Positions 10,225 to 18,924 of a DNA stretch of 64,000 nucleotides are shown here, in pieces. A program made the translations under genes and the position numbers. The notes beneath the pieces are model-generated. The model was given only the letters and a program-made list of their open reading frames with translations, was not told where the DNA came from and made no database searches. The stretch comes from Pseudoxanthobacter soli DSM 19599 (lineage in GTDB: Bacteria > Pseudomonadota > Alphaproteobacteria > Rhizobiales > Segnochrobactraceae): assembly GCF_900148505.1 (NCBI RefSeq), contig NZ_FRXO01000014.1, positions 1-64,000 of the forward strand, read 5' to 3'. The first letter of the stretch is position 1. The number at the start of each line of letters is the position of its first letter.

Positions 10225-11547
10225 TCACCCGCGCCCGGCTTCGGCGGACGGCTGTTCTCCGGAAATCGAGCCGGATTCGTTGCGGCTGCGCACTTCGCCG
10301 GTGGTATCGTCGATGACCACTTCGACCGGGCTGACGGGCTGACCGGCCCGCACCAGCTGCGTGCCCTCCACGATGACGCGATCGTTGTCACCGACACCGG
10401 AATCCACCAGCCAGTTGTTGCCGACGCTGCTCGACACCGAGAGCACCCGTTGCTGGGCCTTGCCGTCGGCGTCGATGAACCACGCCACTGCCTCGCCCTT
10501 GGTATTGCGGCTGACGGCGCGCTGGGGAATGAGGAAGCTGTTCGGCGCTACACCCTCCTCCACGATCGCCCGCACATACATGCCGGGCAGCAAGAGCCGG
10601 TCGCGGTTCGGGAACTCCGCCCGCATCGCGTATGTGCCCGTGGTCTGGCTCACATAGGATTCCGAGAACTCGAGGTGGCCGGCGGAGGGGTAGATCGTCC
10701 CGTTCTCGAGCTTCAATTTCACGCTGACATTGCTGCCGCTGAGCTTCACCTTGCCGGCCGCGATGGCCTGGCGGAGGTTGAGAAGATTGGTGCTCGACTG
10801 GGTCACGTCGACATTGATCGGATCGAGCGTGCGGATGGTCGTGAGCAGCGTGTCCTGGTTTGCCGTCACCAGCGCGCCCTCGGTCAGCGATGACTTGTCG
10901 ATACGGCCGCTGATCGGCGCTGTGATGGTGGTGTAATCGAGATTGATCTTTGCGGTCTGAACGGCGGCCTTCGCGGCGGCGACATCGGCTTTCGCCTGCG
11001 CGAAGGCGGCGGTGGCGTCGTCGAGGTCCTGCTTGCTGACGGCGTTCTGCTTGGCGAGACCCTGATAGCGCTCGACCTTGGCCTGCGCGCTCGGAACCGC
11101 CGCCTCGGCGCGCTGCAGGTCGGCAAGGGCGCTGTCATAGGCCGCCTGATAGCTCGCAGGATCGATCTTGTAGAGCGGATCGCCGGCCTTGACCTCGCCG
11201 CCTTCCTCGAACAGGCGCTTCTGGATGATGCCGCTCACCTGCGGGCGGACTTCGGCGACAAGTGACGCGCTGGTACGGCCCGGCAACTCCGCCGTGATCG
11301 CGACAGACTGCGGATGAAGCGTGACGACGCCGACCTCGGGCCGGCCGGCCGCCGCATTGGGCGGATTGTTCGCCTTTCCTTCCTCCTTGTTGCAGGCGGC
11401 AAGGGCGAGGATCACGGCGAAACCGGCTGCAAGGCGCCTGGCGGCAGGGCGGCCGCGTTGCCCCTCCAGCGGATCGGTGCCGCGGGACCGGCGGGAGATG
11501 AGAGCGAAGGACGCGGACAAACTGAGGCGACGCACCGACATGTCCAT
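10225..11547 (-). CDS. RND efflux periplasmic adaptor (membrane fusion protein, AcrA-like)
   Basis: 440 residues from ATG 11547 (a second ATG, Met3, lies at 11541); the open frame extends further upstream but without family similarity. A lipoprotein signal ends at LALAAC. The lipoyl/barrel-sandwich segments (VRPQVSGIIQKRLFEEGGEV and, after the alpha-hairpin, TTITAPISGRIDKSSLTEGA) flank a coiled-coil rich in Ala/Lys, followed by the beta-barrel and membrane-proximal domains. It links pump and outer-membrane channel. It is the first gene of the operon. No dedicated TetR-type repressor gene lies beside it, which is unusual; see the palindromes at 11718-11763. Confidence 0.93.
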   Translation of the reverse strand: MDMSVRRLSLSASFALISRRSRGTDPLEGQRGRPAARRLAAGFAVILALAACNKEEGKANNPPNAAAGRPEVGVVTLHPQSVAITAELPGRTSASLVAEVRPQVSGIIQKRLFEEGGEVKAGDPLYKIDPASYQAAYDSALADLQRAEAAVPSAQAKVERYQGLAKQNAVSKQDLDDATAAFAQAKADVAAAKAAVQTAKINLDYTTITAPISGRIDKSSLTEGALVTANQDTLLTTIRTLDPINVDVTQSSTNLLNLRQAIAAGKVKLSGSNVSVKLKLENGTIYPSAGHLEFSESYVSQTTGTYAMRAEFPNRDRLLLPGMYVRAIVEEGVAPNSFLIPQRAVSRNTKGEAVAWFIDADGKAQQRVLSVSSSVGNNWLVDSGVGDNDRVIVEGTQLVRAGQPVSPVEVVIDDTTGEVRSRNESGSISGEQPSAEAGRG

Positions 11548-11717
11548 GAGTGGGAAACCGAACCGTATCTTTGCTGGCGACGGAGAAGCGCCGCCGATGG
11601 CGCCTCGGGAAGCAGGCTCGTCAGGAGACGGAGAAGGCAAGACCACCGCAGGATGAAATCTTGGAAGGCGCTCGCGCTCCCCAGATGGAACATCCTTCGA
11701 CCGCCGTCGGCCGTGGA

Positions 11718-11763
11718 GAACGCCACGTGGCGTTCCGTCCGACGGTCGCACCGGACGGAACGC
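11718..11763. promoter_or_regulatory. Overlapping perfect palindromes upstream of the efflux operon
   Basis: GAACGCCACGTGGCGTTC (11718-11735) is a perfect 18-bp palindrome. Its right arm is also the start of a second perfect inverted repeat, GCGTTCCGTCCG (11730-11741) with CGGACGGAACGC (11752-11763), separated by 10 bp. The arrangement gives three alternating copies of the GAACGC/GCGTTC arm, about 170 bp before the adaptor start. It could be a repressor operator or alternative RNA hairpins in the leader; which is not known. Confidence 0.5.
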
Positions 11764-12225
11764 AGACGAAGCGCATCACCTACGGCACGCAACGACCGAT
11801 TCTGCGGCGGGATCTCCGCGGTTCAACGTCTGCCGGCGACGATCGCGCTTCCCGTGGAGGAGGCACGGGAAGCACTCTGCGGGGCCGGCATCGCACTGCG
11901 ACGATACACAGATCATATGCTTCTCATACGACTGGTTCGCGTCGACGCCAATCAATTTCCGGAGATCGAGCGGTCGGCAGGCGGCGGCGGCTCCGCTTCG
12001 CCAGCCTCCCGGGCCGAAGGCGGGGTGTGGGAACCTTTGTGGGACAGGGGGCCCAGTGTTGATGCCCGTCCCGCGCAACCGACCTTGCCGTCGACACGCG
12101 GGGCGCGGCGCCGGACGCGGTGATGGTTCACCCGGTCCTGATCAACCGACCCATCTTTGCGGCGCCGCGTTGCGTGAACTCTTGCCGTCCGGCGGCGCAG
12201 GACCGGCTTTCGGCCGAACGGCTAG

Positions 12226-12256
12226 CCGGCGCGACGGGATCAGCCCGCCGCGCCGG
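12226..12256 (-). terminator. Hairpin after the FAH-family gene
   Basis: CCGGCGCGACGGG (12226-12238) and CCCGCCGCGCCGG (12244-12256) pair over 13 positions with one mismatch and a 5-nt loop. It starts 8 nt past the stop codon of the gene at 12265. No T-run follows, so termination efficiency is uncertain. Confidence 0.5.
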
Positions 12257-12264
12257 AAGGCTGC

Positions 12265-13446
12265 TTACGCGAGAAGGCCGCGCGCGGCGAGATTCCGCAT
12301 CAACTGGCCGGCGCCGAAACTCCACGGCGCGATGGCGTCCGTCGGCTGCACGCGGTTGACGAGGCTGCCGAGCCGCGGGGTGGAGATGGTGACGATGTCG
12401 CCGGTCTTGTGGGTGAAGCCGCGGCCGGGCTCGTCGCGATCATCGACCGGCGCGAACATCGTGCCGAGATAGAGCACCAGGCCGTCGGGGTAGGCATGGT
12501 GGGCGTTGACGGTCTGGGCGACGAGGTCGGCAGGGTCGCGGCTGATCTCGCCGAGCGACGAGCGGCCTTCGAGGCGATATCCCTCCGGTCCATCCACAAC
12601 GAGCGTCAGGTCGAGCTGGCGCACGTCGTCGAGGGTGAAGCCCTCATCGAACAGGCGAACGAACGGACCGATAGAAGCCGACGCATTGTTGTCCTTCGCC
12701 TTGCCGAGCAGCAGCGCCGAACGGCCCTCGACGTCGCGCAGGTTGACGTCGTTGCCGAGGGTGGCCCCCACGATCCGGCCGGCCGAGGATACCGCCAGCA
12801 CCACTTCCGGCTCGGGATTGTTCCAGGTCGATTTCGGGTGAACGCCGATATCGGAAAGCGCGCCGACGGCCGACATCGGCTGCGACTTCGTGAAGATCTC
12901 CGCGTCCGGGCCGATGCCGACTTCGAGATACTGGCTCCACGCGCCGGCTTCGATCAGGGTCTGCTTCAGCGCCATCGCCTCCGGCGAGCCGGGCTTCAGG
13001 CGGCGCAGGTCGTCGCCGACAAGCGCGCGGATATGGCGGCGGATGCCTTCGGCCGCATCGGCGTCGCCCCGCGCGCGCTCCTCGATCACGCGTTCGATCA
13101 TCGACACCACGAAGGTCACGCCCGAGGCCTTGATCGCCTGCAGGTCGACCGGCGCCAGCAGATAGGGCTTCGTTGCGTCGCGAACGGCAGCGGGCGTGTT
13201 GGCGGCGATTTCCGCCAGCGAGCCGATGGCTTCGCCAGATGCCGACCGAAGGGCTGCCGCCGGATCCTCAGCCTCGAACAGGTCGCGCACGGTGGCGAAG
13301 GCGGAGGTGATGTCGACCAGACTGTCGCCGTCGACGCGCACGACCGCCGGGCCGTCGACATCCGGCCGGTGGACGCGGCCGACGAAAAGCGCCCCTTCGT
13401 CCTGAACGAGGCTGGTGATCTCTCGGCTGATGCGGGTGGTATCCAT
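12265..13446 (-). CDS. Fumarylacetoacetate hydrolase (FAH)-superfamily enzyme, probable 2-keto-3-deoxy-sugar-acid dehydratase or hydrolase
   Basis: 393 residues from ATG 13446 (the frame extends upstream without similarity). The FAH fold is visible in the C-terminal two thirds: GVHPKSTWNNPEPEVVLAVS supplies the Glu-x-Glu metal ligands, GNDVNLRDVEGRS the next acidic ligand, and KAKDNNASASIGPF a conserved active-site loop. At about 390 residues it is longer than the 280-residue diketo-acid hydrolases and closer in length to the sugar-acid dehydratases of the XylX type (2-keto-3-deoxy-pentonate dehydratase). The neighbours (enolase-superfamily dehydratase, SDR, TRAP transporter) suggest it acts on the 2-keto-3-deoxy acid made by the dehydratase at 13716. 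A true terminator separates it from that gene, so it is its own transcription unit. The exact reaction is unproven. Confidence 0.8.
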   Translation of the reverse strand: MDTTRISREITSLVQDEGALFVGRVHRPDVDGPAVVRVDGDSLVDITSAFATVRDLFEAEDPAAALRSASGEAIGSLAEIAANTPAAVRDATKPYLLAPVDLQAIKASGVTFVVSMIERVIEERARGDADAAEGIRRHIRALVGDDLRRLKPGSPEAMALKQTLIEAGAWSQYLEVGIGPDAEIFTKSQPMSAVGALSDIGVHPKSTWNNPEPEVVLAVSSAGRIVGATLGNDVNLRDVEGRSALLLGKAKDNNASASIGPFVRLFDEGFTLDDVRQLDLTLVVDGPEGYRLEGRSSLGEISRDPADLVAQTVNAHHAYPDGLVLYLGTMFAPVDDRDEPGRGFTHKTGDIVTISTPRLGSLVNRVQPTDAIAPWSFGAGQLMRNLAARGLLA

Positions 13447-13642
13447 GAAGCGTCCGGTTCTGTTCTGGTTGGCAGGCAACGCGGCGGTCCGCCGGGGCGG
13501 CCGCGGCAATGAAGCGGCGCGAGGATAGTATCTTGTCGGTTTCGAACAAGGGCGACGTCGCATCTCTCCGTGGCAAGGCTGCTTCGCCCACCGTTCAAAG
13601 GCGCGATCGTTCCTGCGGAGCCGCCCCCTCCCCGTCATGAAA

Positions 13643-13672
13643 AAGCCCGCCGCGCTTGTGCGCGACGGGCTT
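13643..13672 (-). terminator. Rho-independent terminator after the enolase-superfamily dehydratase gene
   Basis: On the minus strand AAGCCCGTCGCGC and GCGCGGCGGGCTT form a 13-bp stem (one G-U/mismatch) around the loop ACAA, directly followed by TTTTT-C. This is the clearest intrinsic terminator in the window. It ends the transcript of the gene at 13716-14834. Confidence 0.85.
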
Positions 13673-13715
13673 CGTCCCGTCGGATCGGCGCGTCCGTGTC
13701 CGGGCGTCGCGCGCG

Positions 13716-14834
13716 TCAGCCGATGCTCTTGCCGTAGCGCTCCATGCTGGCGGCGAGCGGCGTGGTCCCGGCGCCCGGCTGTTCCGGCCGCTGGTAGATG
13801 CCCGCTTCGACCCGGATGGGCTCGACGAAGTGGTCCTTGATCCAGGGAATATATTCCAGGATCGAGGAGGCCGGATGCCAGTGCGACAGGTGGACGTGCA
13901 CCTGGCTCATCTCGCCGGCATGGGGCGCAACCGGCAGCCGGTAGGCCAGCGCCAGATCCGCGACCTGAATATATTCGGTGATTCCGCCAAGGCGCGTCAC
14001 GTCGGGCTGCACATAGGCGACGGCACCGGCCTCGATGAAGCCGCGGAAGGCGTCGACGGTATAGAGCTGCTCGCCGAGCGCCACCGGAATGGCGCTAGCG
14101 CGCGCCAGCGCCGCGTGGGAGCCGACATCGTCGTACCAGAGCGGTTCCTCGAACCAGAAGATGTCGAGGTCTCTCGCCGCCGCGACGAACCGCAGGCAGG
14201 TCGGCAGGTCCCACTTGCCGTTGCCGTCGATGGCAATGCGGATGGCGGGACCGACCGCCTCGCGCACCGCCGTCAGCCGGGCGATGTCGACGTTCGGATT
14301 GTCGTGGCCCACCTTCAGCTTGATGCGTGTGAAGCCGTCGACCTCGACCGCGCGGCGGGAGCCGTCGAGCAGCTGCTGCTGGGTGAACGACAGCCAGCCG
14401 ATATCGGTGTTGTACGCTTCGACTTTGCCGGTGGTCGCGCCGCCCAGGAACTTCCACAGCGGCAACCCGGCCTGCTTGGCACGCAGGTCCCACAGCGCGA
14501 CGTCGACGGCGGCGAGGGCAAGGTGGGTGATGCCGGCCCGGCCGACCCACTGCAGCGCGGGCGAGCGCGCCAGCTTCTTCCACAGCCGCGTCTGTTCCAC
14601 CGCGTCCTCGCCGATCAGCAGCGGCGCGTAGCAGTCGCGGATGCACGAGGTGATCAGCCGGTCGGACGCGAGATCCGCATGGGTGCCGGTGAAGCCGTAT
14701 CCTTCCAGCCCGTCCGACGTGACGATGCGGGTTCCGACCACGCCCCAGTGGGTGATCGAGTGGGTCGAGTCGGAGATCGAATCCGCAGTGAGCGGCAAGT
14801 GGAGAATGAAAGGCTCGACGGCGACGATTTTCAT
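13716..14834 (-). CDS. Enolase-superfamily (mandelate racemase/muconate lactonizing) acid-sugar dehydratase
   Basis: 372 residues from ATG 14834, preceded by a weak GGAAG; the frame is open upstream but without similarity. The catalytic set of the mandelate-racemase subgroup can be read: Lys172-x-Lys174 in IKLKVGHDN, metal ligands Asp203 in [10 protein letters not shown], Glu229 in WFEEPLW and Glu255 in VALGEQLYT, and the Asp278/His305 dyad in [12 protein letters not shown] and APHAGEMSQ. Such enzymes remove water from aldonic or uronic acids to give 2-keto-3-deoxy acids. The substrate cannot be named from sequence. It is divergent from a GntR/FCD regulator at 15077 across an AT-rich promoter region. 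Confidence 0.88.
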   Translation of the reverse strand: MKIVAVEPFILHLPLTADSISDSTHSITHWGVVGTRIVTSDGLEGYGFTGTHADLASDRLITSCIRDCYAPLLIGEDAVEQTRLWKKLARSPALQWVGRAGITHLALAAVDVALWDLRAKQAGLPLWKFLGGATTGKVEAYNTDIGWLSFTQQQLLDGSRRAVEVDGFTRIKLKVGHDNPNVDIARLTAVREAVGPAIRIAIDGNGKWDLPTCLRFVAAARDLDIFWFEEPLWYDDVGSHAALARASAIPVALGEQLYTVDAFRGFIEAGAVAYVQPDVTRLGGITEYIQVADLALAYRLPVAPHAGEMSQVHVHLSHWHPASSILEYIPWIKDHFVEPIRVEAGIYQRPEQPGAGTTPLAASMERYGKSIG

Positions 14835-14959
14835 GTGGGCGCTTCCGCGGTGGCTGTTGTCGTTGCTCGGGAGGAAGGGGACGGCTGGCCTCCCCTGATT
14901 GGGCGGTTGGATGAGCCGCATCGCCACCGTCCAATGCAGGACGCGCATGGATGACCGAC

Positions 14960-15060
14960 CAGCCTCGACCCGGCTCCCATGCGCTTGTTCTAGCCGAGCC
15001 GATGCAAAATCGAAAATAAAAAATTTTCTATCGAATATCTTGAATTCGGGTTTTGAAGCC
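14960..15060. promoter_or_regulatory. Divergent promoter region between dehydratase and GntR/FCD regulator
   Basis: The stretch around 15005-15055 is strikingly AT-rich for this genome and contains the imperfect inverted repeat TCGAAAAT ... ATTTTCTATCGA (about 15010-15033). This is a plausible operator for the adjacent FCD-domain regulator, but the boundaries are a guess. Confidence 0.4.
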
Positions 15061-15076
15061 GGCACAGTCCGGCGCC

Positions 15077-15757
15077 ATGAGCATCGTCGTCCGCGCCACA
15101 CTTGCCGAGCAGGCCTATCAAGAGCTTCGAACCCGCATCCTTTCAGGGCGGCTCGCGGGCGGGCAGCGGCTGTTGCCGGAAGAGCTGTCTGTCGAACTCG
15201 CCATCAGCCCGACGCCGATCAAGGAGGCCCTGCTCCGGCTCGAATCCGACGGGTTGGTGGAATGGCCGCTCCGGCGCGGTGCGGTCGTGCGCCGCTTCAC
15301 CACCCATGAGGTGGAGGAGCTCTACGAAGCCCGGCTGCTGATCGAGTTGAATGCGGTCGCGCGGATCTTCGAGCGCGGCGCGAACACGCCGGCCTTCATC
15401 GAGACCCTGCGCGGCAATCTCGCCCGCCACGCCTTCCATGCGGGCCGGGAGGGCCTAGACGAACTCTCGAGTGCCCTCGCCTTCGACCGCGAATTCCACC
15501 AGCACATCGTGCTCGCCGCCGGGAATGCCCTGGTCGCCGAGTGGCACCTGCGCATCCTCCGGCAGACCCACACCGTGTTCGTCTACAACGCGGGCAACTA
15601 TGCCCGCTCGGTCGACGAGCACCGCACCATCATCGAGGCGTTCGCCGCCGGCTATGAAGCAGCCGTCCGCAACGCCGTCGAGACGCACCTCATCGAGAGC
15701 CGCAACAACACCCTCGCCAACATCGTGCGCGAGTCAGCCCGGAGCACCCCGTCCTGA
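15077..15757 (+). CDS. GntR-family transcriptional regulator, FCD (FadR-C) domain
   Basis: 226 residues from ATG 15077 (a TTG at 15053 in frame is less likely). The N-terminal winged helix ([20 protein letters not shown], then [20 protein letters not shown]) and the all-helical FCD ligand-binding domain, with its His-containing metal-site segments [15 protein letters not shown] and [12 protein letters not shown], are clear. FCD regulators typically repress sugar-acid or organic-acid genes until the acid binds. Its position, divergent from the dehydratase and directly before the SDR at 15799, suggests it controls both. Confidence 0.92.
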   Translation: MSIVVRATLAEQAYQELRTRILSGRLAGGQRLLPEELSVELAISPTPIKEALLRLESDGLVEWPLRRGAVVRRFTTHEVEELYEARLLIELNAVARIFERGANTPAFIETLRGNLARHAFHAGREGLDELSSALAFDREFHQHIVLAAGNALVAEWHLRILRQTHTVFVYNAGNYARSVDEHRTIIEAFAAGYEAAVRNAVETHLIESRNNTLANIVRESARSTPS

Positions 15758-15798
15758 GGACGCCTTCCCGCAGCGCTGCACGGGATTCGAGGAAGATC

Positions 15799-16590
15799 AT
15801 GACGCCTATGGACGGCAAGGCCGACGCCATTGCCTCTCCTTTCAGTCTCGCCGGGCATCACGCCCTCATCACAGGCGGCGGCTCGGGACTCGGGCTGGCG
15901 ACGGCGCGGTGCTTTCTCGCCGCCGGCGCCCGCGTGACCATCGTCGGGACGAATGCGTCGAAGCTCGGAGCCGCGAGCGCCGAGCTCGGCGGCGATGCGG
16001 TGGCGGGGCTCGTCTTCGACATCACGCAAACCGGGGACGTTGCCGCGTTCGCCGGGCGGGTCGAAGCCGAGCGCGGCGCCGTTTCGATCCTCGTCAACAA
16101 TGCCGGGCAAACAATCAAGAAGCCGATCGACGACATGACGCCAGCCGACGTCGAGGCCGTGCTCGACGTCCATGTGGTGGGTGCCTATGCGTTGTCGCGG
16201 GCATTCCTGCCGCAACTCGCACGCCGTCGCGATTCCTCGATCCTGTTCACGGCGTCGATGGCATCCTTCCTCGGCGTCCCGTTCGTCATCGGCTACTCCG
16301 CCGCGAAGGCCGCCCACGTCGGCATGATCCGCGCCATGGCGACGGAACTCGCGCCGCGCGGCATCCGCGTCAACGGCGTCGCTCCGGGCTGGGTGGATAC
16401 GCCGCTGTTCCGCGCGGCGACCGCCTCGGACCCGGCACGCCGCGCGAAGATCGATGCCCGAATTCCGCTCGGCCGCCTCGCTGAGCCGTCCGATATCGGA
16501 TGGGCGATGACCTATCTCGCCTCGCCCGCGGCCGCCTATGTCACCGGCCACGTTCTTGTGGTCGACGGCGGGGCACTGCACGGCTTCTGA
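15799..16590 (+). CDS. SDR-family oxidoreductase (gluconate 5-dehydrogenase / KduD-like)
   Basis: 263 residues with a good GAGGAAG ribosome-binding site before ATG 15799. It has the classical SDR pattern: TGGGSGLG for NAD(P) binding, NNAG, catalytic Ser in FTASMAS, and YSAAK with the Tyr/Lys pair; the C-terminus VTGHVLVVDGGALHGF is usual. The closest functional types by feel are gluconate 5-dehydrogenase, 2-deoxygluconate 3-dehydrogenase and 2-keto-3-deoxy-acid dehydrogenases, all sugar-acid oxidoreductases. It lies 41 nt after the GntR/FCD gene and is probably co-transcribed with it. Confidence 0.88.
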   Translation: MTPMDGKADAIASPFSLAGHHALITGGGSGLGLATARCFLAAGARVTIVGTNASKLGAASAELGGDAVAGLVFDITQTGDVAAFAGRVEAERGAVSILVNNAGQTIKKPIDDMTPADVEAVLDVHVVGAYALSRAFLPQLARRRDSSILFTASMASFLGVPFVIGYSAAKAAHVGMIRAMATELAPRGIRVNGVAPGWVDTPLFRAATASDPARRAKIDARIPLGRLAEPSDIGWAMTYLASPAAAYVTGHVLVVDGGALHGF

Positions 16591-16731
16591 CGACATGCGC
16601 GTAAGAGCCCGGAATGCCGAAGCCGGTGCGGGTTCCGGCCGAGACGCGGCAGCGGGAACTAAGGCGGAAATGTGAAAATGTTCGTACGGCAACTTGACGG
16701 CGAGAATAAAAGAAGCCACAAATCGTTTTAA

Positions 16732-16752
16732 TTGGTCATACCAACTGACCAA
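16732..16752. promoter_or_regulatory. FadR/PdhR-type GntR operator
   Basis: TTGGT-CAT-ACCAA (16732-16744) is the TTGGT-N3-ACCAA form used by FadR-subfamily GntR regulators such as PdhR and LldR. It is overlapped by a second repeat, TTGGTCA (16732-16738) with TGACCAA (16746-16752). It sits about 50 bp before the GntR gene start at 16799, suggesting autoregulation and control of the downstream TRAP genes. Confidence 0.7.
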
Positions 16753-16798
16753 AGCCGGCAAAGACCGGCAGGAAACGCACCATAGGGACTCCATCCCG

Positions 16799-17539
16799 AT
16801 GCCGATCGAACCGATCGAATCCCGCCGGCTCTACCGGCAGGTCGCGGATCATTTGCGCCAGCTCATCGCCCGCGGCGAGTTCACGTCCGGCGGGCGGCTG
16901 CCGGCGGAGCGCGATCTCGCCGAGCAGCTCGGCGTGTCACGACCGACCGTCCGCGAGGCGCTGATCGCGCTCGAGGTGGAAGGCCGGGTCCGTATTCGGG
17001 TCGGGTCGGGGGTCTATGTCTTGGAGCCCCCGTCCGCCGGGTTCCCGCCGCCGCCTGGCGCCACGCCCATCGAAGGCCCGTTCGAGCTTCTGCGCGCCCG
17101 GGAGCTGATCGAGGGCAGCATCTCCGAGGAAGCCGCGCTGATGGTCACACCGGAGCACATCGCCGTGCTCGACGACCTGCTCGCCCGCATGCATGGCTCG
17201 GCACATCCGACGCGCGAGACCTTGCAGCTGGACAGGCAGTTTCACACCGCCGTCGCCGGAATCATCGGCAACGGCGTGCTGGTGCGCTTCGTCGGCGAAT
17301 TGTTCGACCAGCGCATCAACCCCTATTTCGAGAAGCTGTCGCGCTACTTCGAGAACGCGGAGACCTGGCGCCTCGCGTTCGGCGAGCATCAGGCGATCCG
17401 GGATGCCATCGTCGCGCGGGACCCTCAACTGGCCCGCAACGCGATGCGTTATCACCTCGCCCAGTCGCAGATCCGCTTTCAGACCAATTTCGAGGAAATC
17501 ACCCCCGCTTCCACAAGCGGGGAAACATTGTCCGCCTGA
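16799..17539 (+). CDS. GntR-family transcriptional regulator, FadR subfamily
   Basis: 246 residues from ATG 16799, placed after the operator at 16732-16752; an upstream TTG in frame would put the operator inside the gene. The winged helix is RLYRQVADHLRQLIARGEF with RLPAERDLAEQLGVSRPTVR, followed by a FCD domain (ARELIEGSISEEAALMV, LDRQFHTAVAGIIGNGV, FGEHQAIRDAIVARD). This is the pattern of UxuR/ExuR/PdhR-like regulators of uronate or organic-acid genes. It precedes the TRAP transporter genes on the same strand and probably senses their substrate or a catabolite. Confidence 0.92.
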   Translation: MPIEPIESRRLYRQVADHLRQLIARGEFTSGGRLPAERDLAEQLGVSRPTVREALIALEVEGRVRIRVGSGVYVLEPPSAGFPPPPGATPIEGPFELLRARELIEGSISEEAALMVTPEHIAVLDDLLARMHGSAHPTRETLQLDRQFHTAVAGIIGNGVLVRFVGELFDQRINPYFEKLSRYFENAETWRLAFGEHQAIRDAIVARDPQLARNAMRYHLAQSQIRFQTNFEEITPASTSGETLSA

Positions 17540-17685
17540 CGGCTGCCGTGGGCTCGTTCGGGCGCAGACGCCAGCAGTGCCTCTCCATCGAAGCCGCGCC
17601 GTCCGCAAGGCGACAACGGCGGCACGCCCGACACCGGGAACACTTTGTCTCGGTAGCCGACCATAAAAAGAGGGAAGGAAAACGC

Positions 17686-18660
17686 ATGCTCTTCAAGACA
17701 GCCATTGCAGCGCTGGCCGTTGGCCTGAGCTTCGGCCTCGCCGGCACGGCAGACGCACAGACCAAGCTCAAATGGGCCCACGTCTACGAAACGTCCGAGC
17801 CGTTCCACACGGAATCGGTCTGGGCCGCTGAGGAAATCGCCAAGCGCACCAACGGCCGCTACCAGATCGATGTCTATCCGGCTTCCCAGCTCGGCAAGGA
17901 AGGCGACATCAACCAGGGCCTGACGCTCGGCACCGTCGACATCATCGTCTCCGGCTCCAGTTTCGCCGCCCGTTCCTACCCGCCGATCGGCGTCGCCTAT
18001 TATCCCTACACCTTCCGCAGCCCGGAGCACCTCATCGCCTACTCGAAGAGCGACGTGTTCAAGCGGCTGGCCGAAGGCTACGAGAAGAAGACTGGCAACC
18101 ATATCGCGGCGGTCACCTATTACGGCACCCGGCAAACCACTTCTAACAAGCCGATCGAGAAGTGTGCCGACATGGAAAACCTGAAGATGCGCGTGCCCGA
18201 CGTGCCGGCCTATCTGGCCATGCCGCGCGCCTGTGGCGCGAACACGGCGCCGATCGCGTTCGCCGAAGTCTATCTGGCGCTGCAGAACGGCACTGTGGAG
18301 GCCCAGGAGAACCCGCTGACCACGATCGAGGCGAAGAAATTCTACGAAGTCCAGAAGTACATCGTGCTGACCGGCCACATCGTCGATCACCTCAACACCG
18401 TGTTCTCCAAGAAGCTCTGGAACAGCCTTTCCGACGAGGACAAGAAAATCTTCACGGACGTCGTCCAGGAGGCCGCGGAGCGCGCCACCGCGAAGGTGGA
18501 GAAGCGTGAAGGCGAACTCGTGCAGGTCTTCCGGGATCGCGGTATCACCGTCACGGAAGTCGACAAGAACGACTTCAAGAACGCCGTGATGGAGCGCGTG
18601 CCGATGGAAGACTTCGGTTACAGCAAAAGCGACTGGGACGCGATCCAGGCAATCCAGTAA
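17686..18660 (+). CDS. TRAP transporter solute-binding protein (DctP family)
   Basis: 324 residues from ATG 17686, chosen because AGGGAAGGA precedes it and a classical signal peptide follows (MLFKTAIAALAVGLSFG..., cleavage after ADA). The mature protein begins QTKLKWAHVYETSEPFH. The family's carboxylate-binding Arg is in NLKMRVPDVPAY, and the hinge/helix segment AFAEVYLALQNGTVEAQENP is fully typical. DctP proteins capture organic acids in the periplasm and hand them to the QM membrane complex. Context (GntR/UxuR-like regulator, sugar-acid enzymes) points to an aldonate or uronate as ligand. Confidence 0.95.
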   Translation: MLFKTAIAALAVGLSFGLAGTADAQTKLKWAHVYETSEPFHTESVWAAEEIAKRTNGRYQIDVYPASQLGKEGDINQGLTLGTVDIIVSGSSFAARSYPPIGVAYYPYTFRSPEHLIAYSKSDVFKRLAEGYEKKTGNHIAAVTYYGTRQTTSNKPIEKCADMENLKMRVPDVPAYLAMPRACGANTAPIAFAEVYLALQNGTVEAQENPLTTIEAKKFYEVQKYIVLTGHIVDHLNTVFSKKLWNSLSDEDKKIFTDVVQEAAERATAKVEKREGELVQVFRDRGITVTEVDKNDFKNAVMERVPMEDFGYSKSDWDAIQAIQ

Positions 18661-18674
18661 CTCGTCGTGAAACC

Positions 18675-18710
18675 GGGCCGCCGGCTCCTGCGGGGGCACG
18701 CCGGCGGCCC
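18675..18710 (+). terminator. Hairpin between TRAP binding-protein and membrane-subunit genes
   Basis: GGGCCGCCGG (18675-18684) and CCGGCGGCCC (18701-18710) pair perfectly over 10 bp with a 16-nt loop, 14 nt after the dctP-like stop. There is no T-run, so it may protect the 3' end of the abundant binding-protein mRNA or attenuate expression of the membrane subunits rather than terminate fully. Confidence 0.6.
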
Positions 18711-18924
18711 GTGTCGTCAGGCGCGGCGCGGAAACGCGACCGCGCCTGATCGGCGCCGTCGTTCAGCGGCGGCGAGCCGGTATCGCCTTTGCGCAAGGGC
18801 ATGAACGCGGGGATCCCGACGGAAGCCACACAACGGGCCCGTTAGCAGCGCCTGCCCTGAGGTCACCCAACCGTCACCTGGTCGAGACGTGCCGAGGCCG
18901 TCACCTTCCGAGGAGGAGACCATA

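Larger units (their letters stand above)
11548..12264. other. 717-bp region without a supported gene, upstream of the efflux operon
   Basis: Several overlapping frames are open, but none has recognisable family motifs, a ribosome-binding site or typical length. It contains a conspicuous set of inverted repeats at 11718-11763 and, at the far end, the hairpin 12226-12256 belonging to the FAH-family gene. It probably holds the efflux operon promoter and may contain remnants of a decayed gene. Confidence 0.5.

Noticed and set aside
7657-10893. 1078-residue plus-strand frame
   Set aside because: Antisense to the RND pump and adaptor, His/Arg/Asp-rich artefact of high GC.
11314-12123. 269-residue plus-strand frame over the region between efflux and FAH genes
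   Set aside because: No motifs and it overlaps the 5' part of the adaptor gene; amino-acid composition is that of random high-GC sequence.
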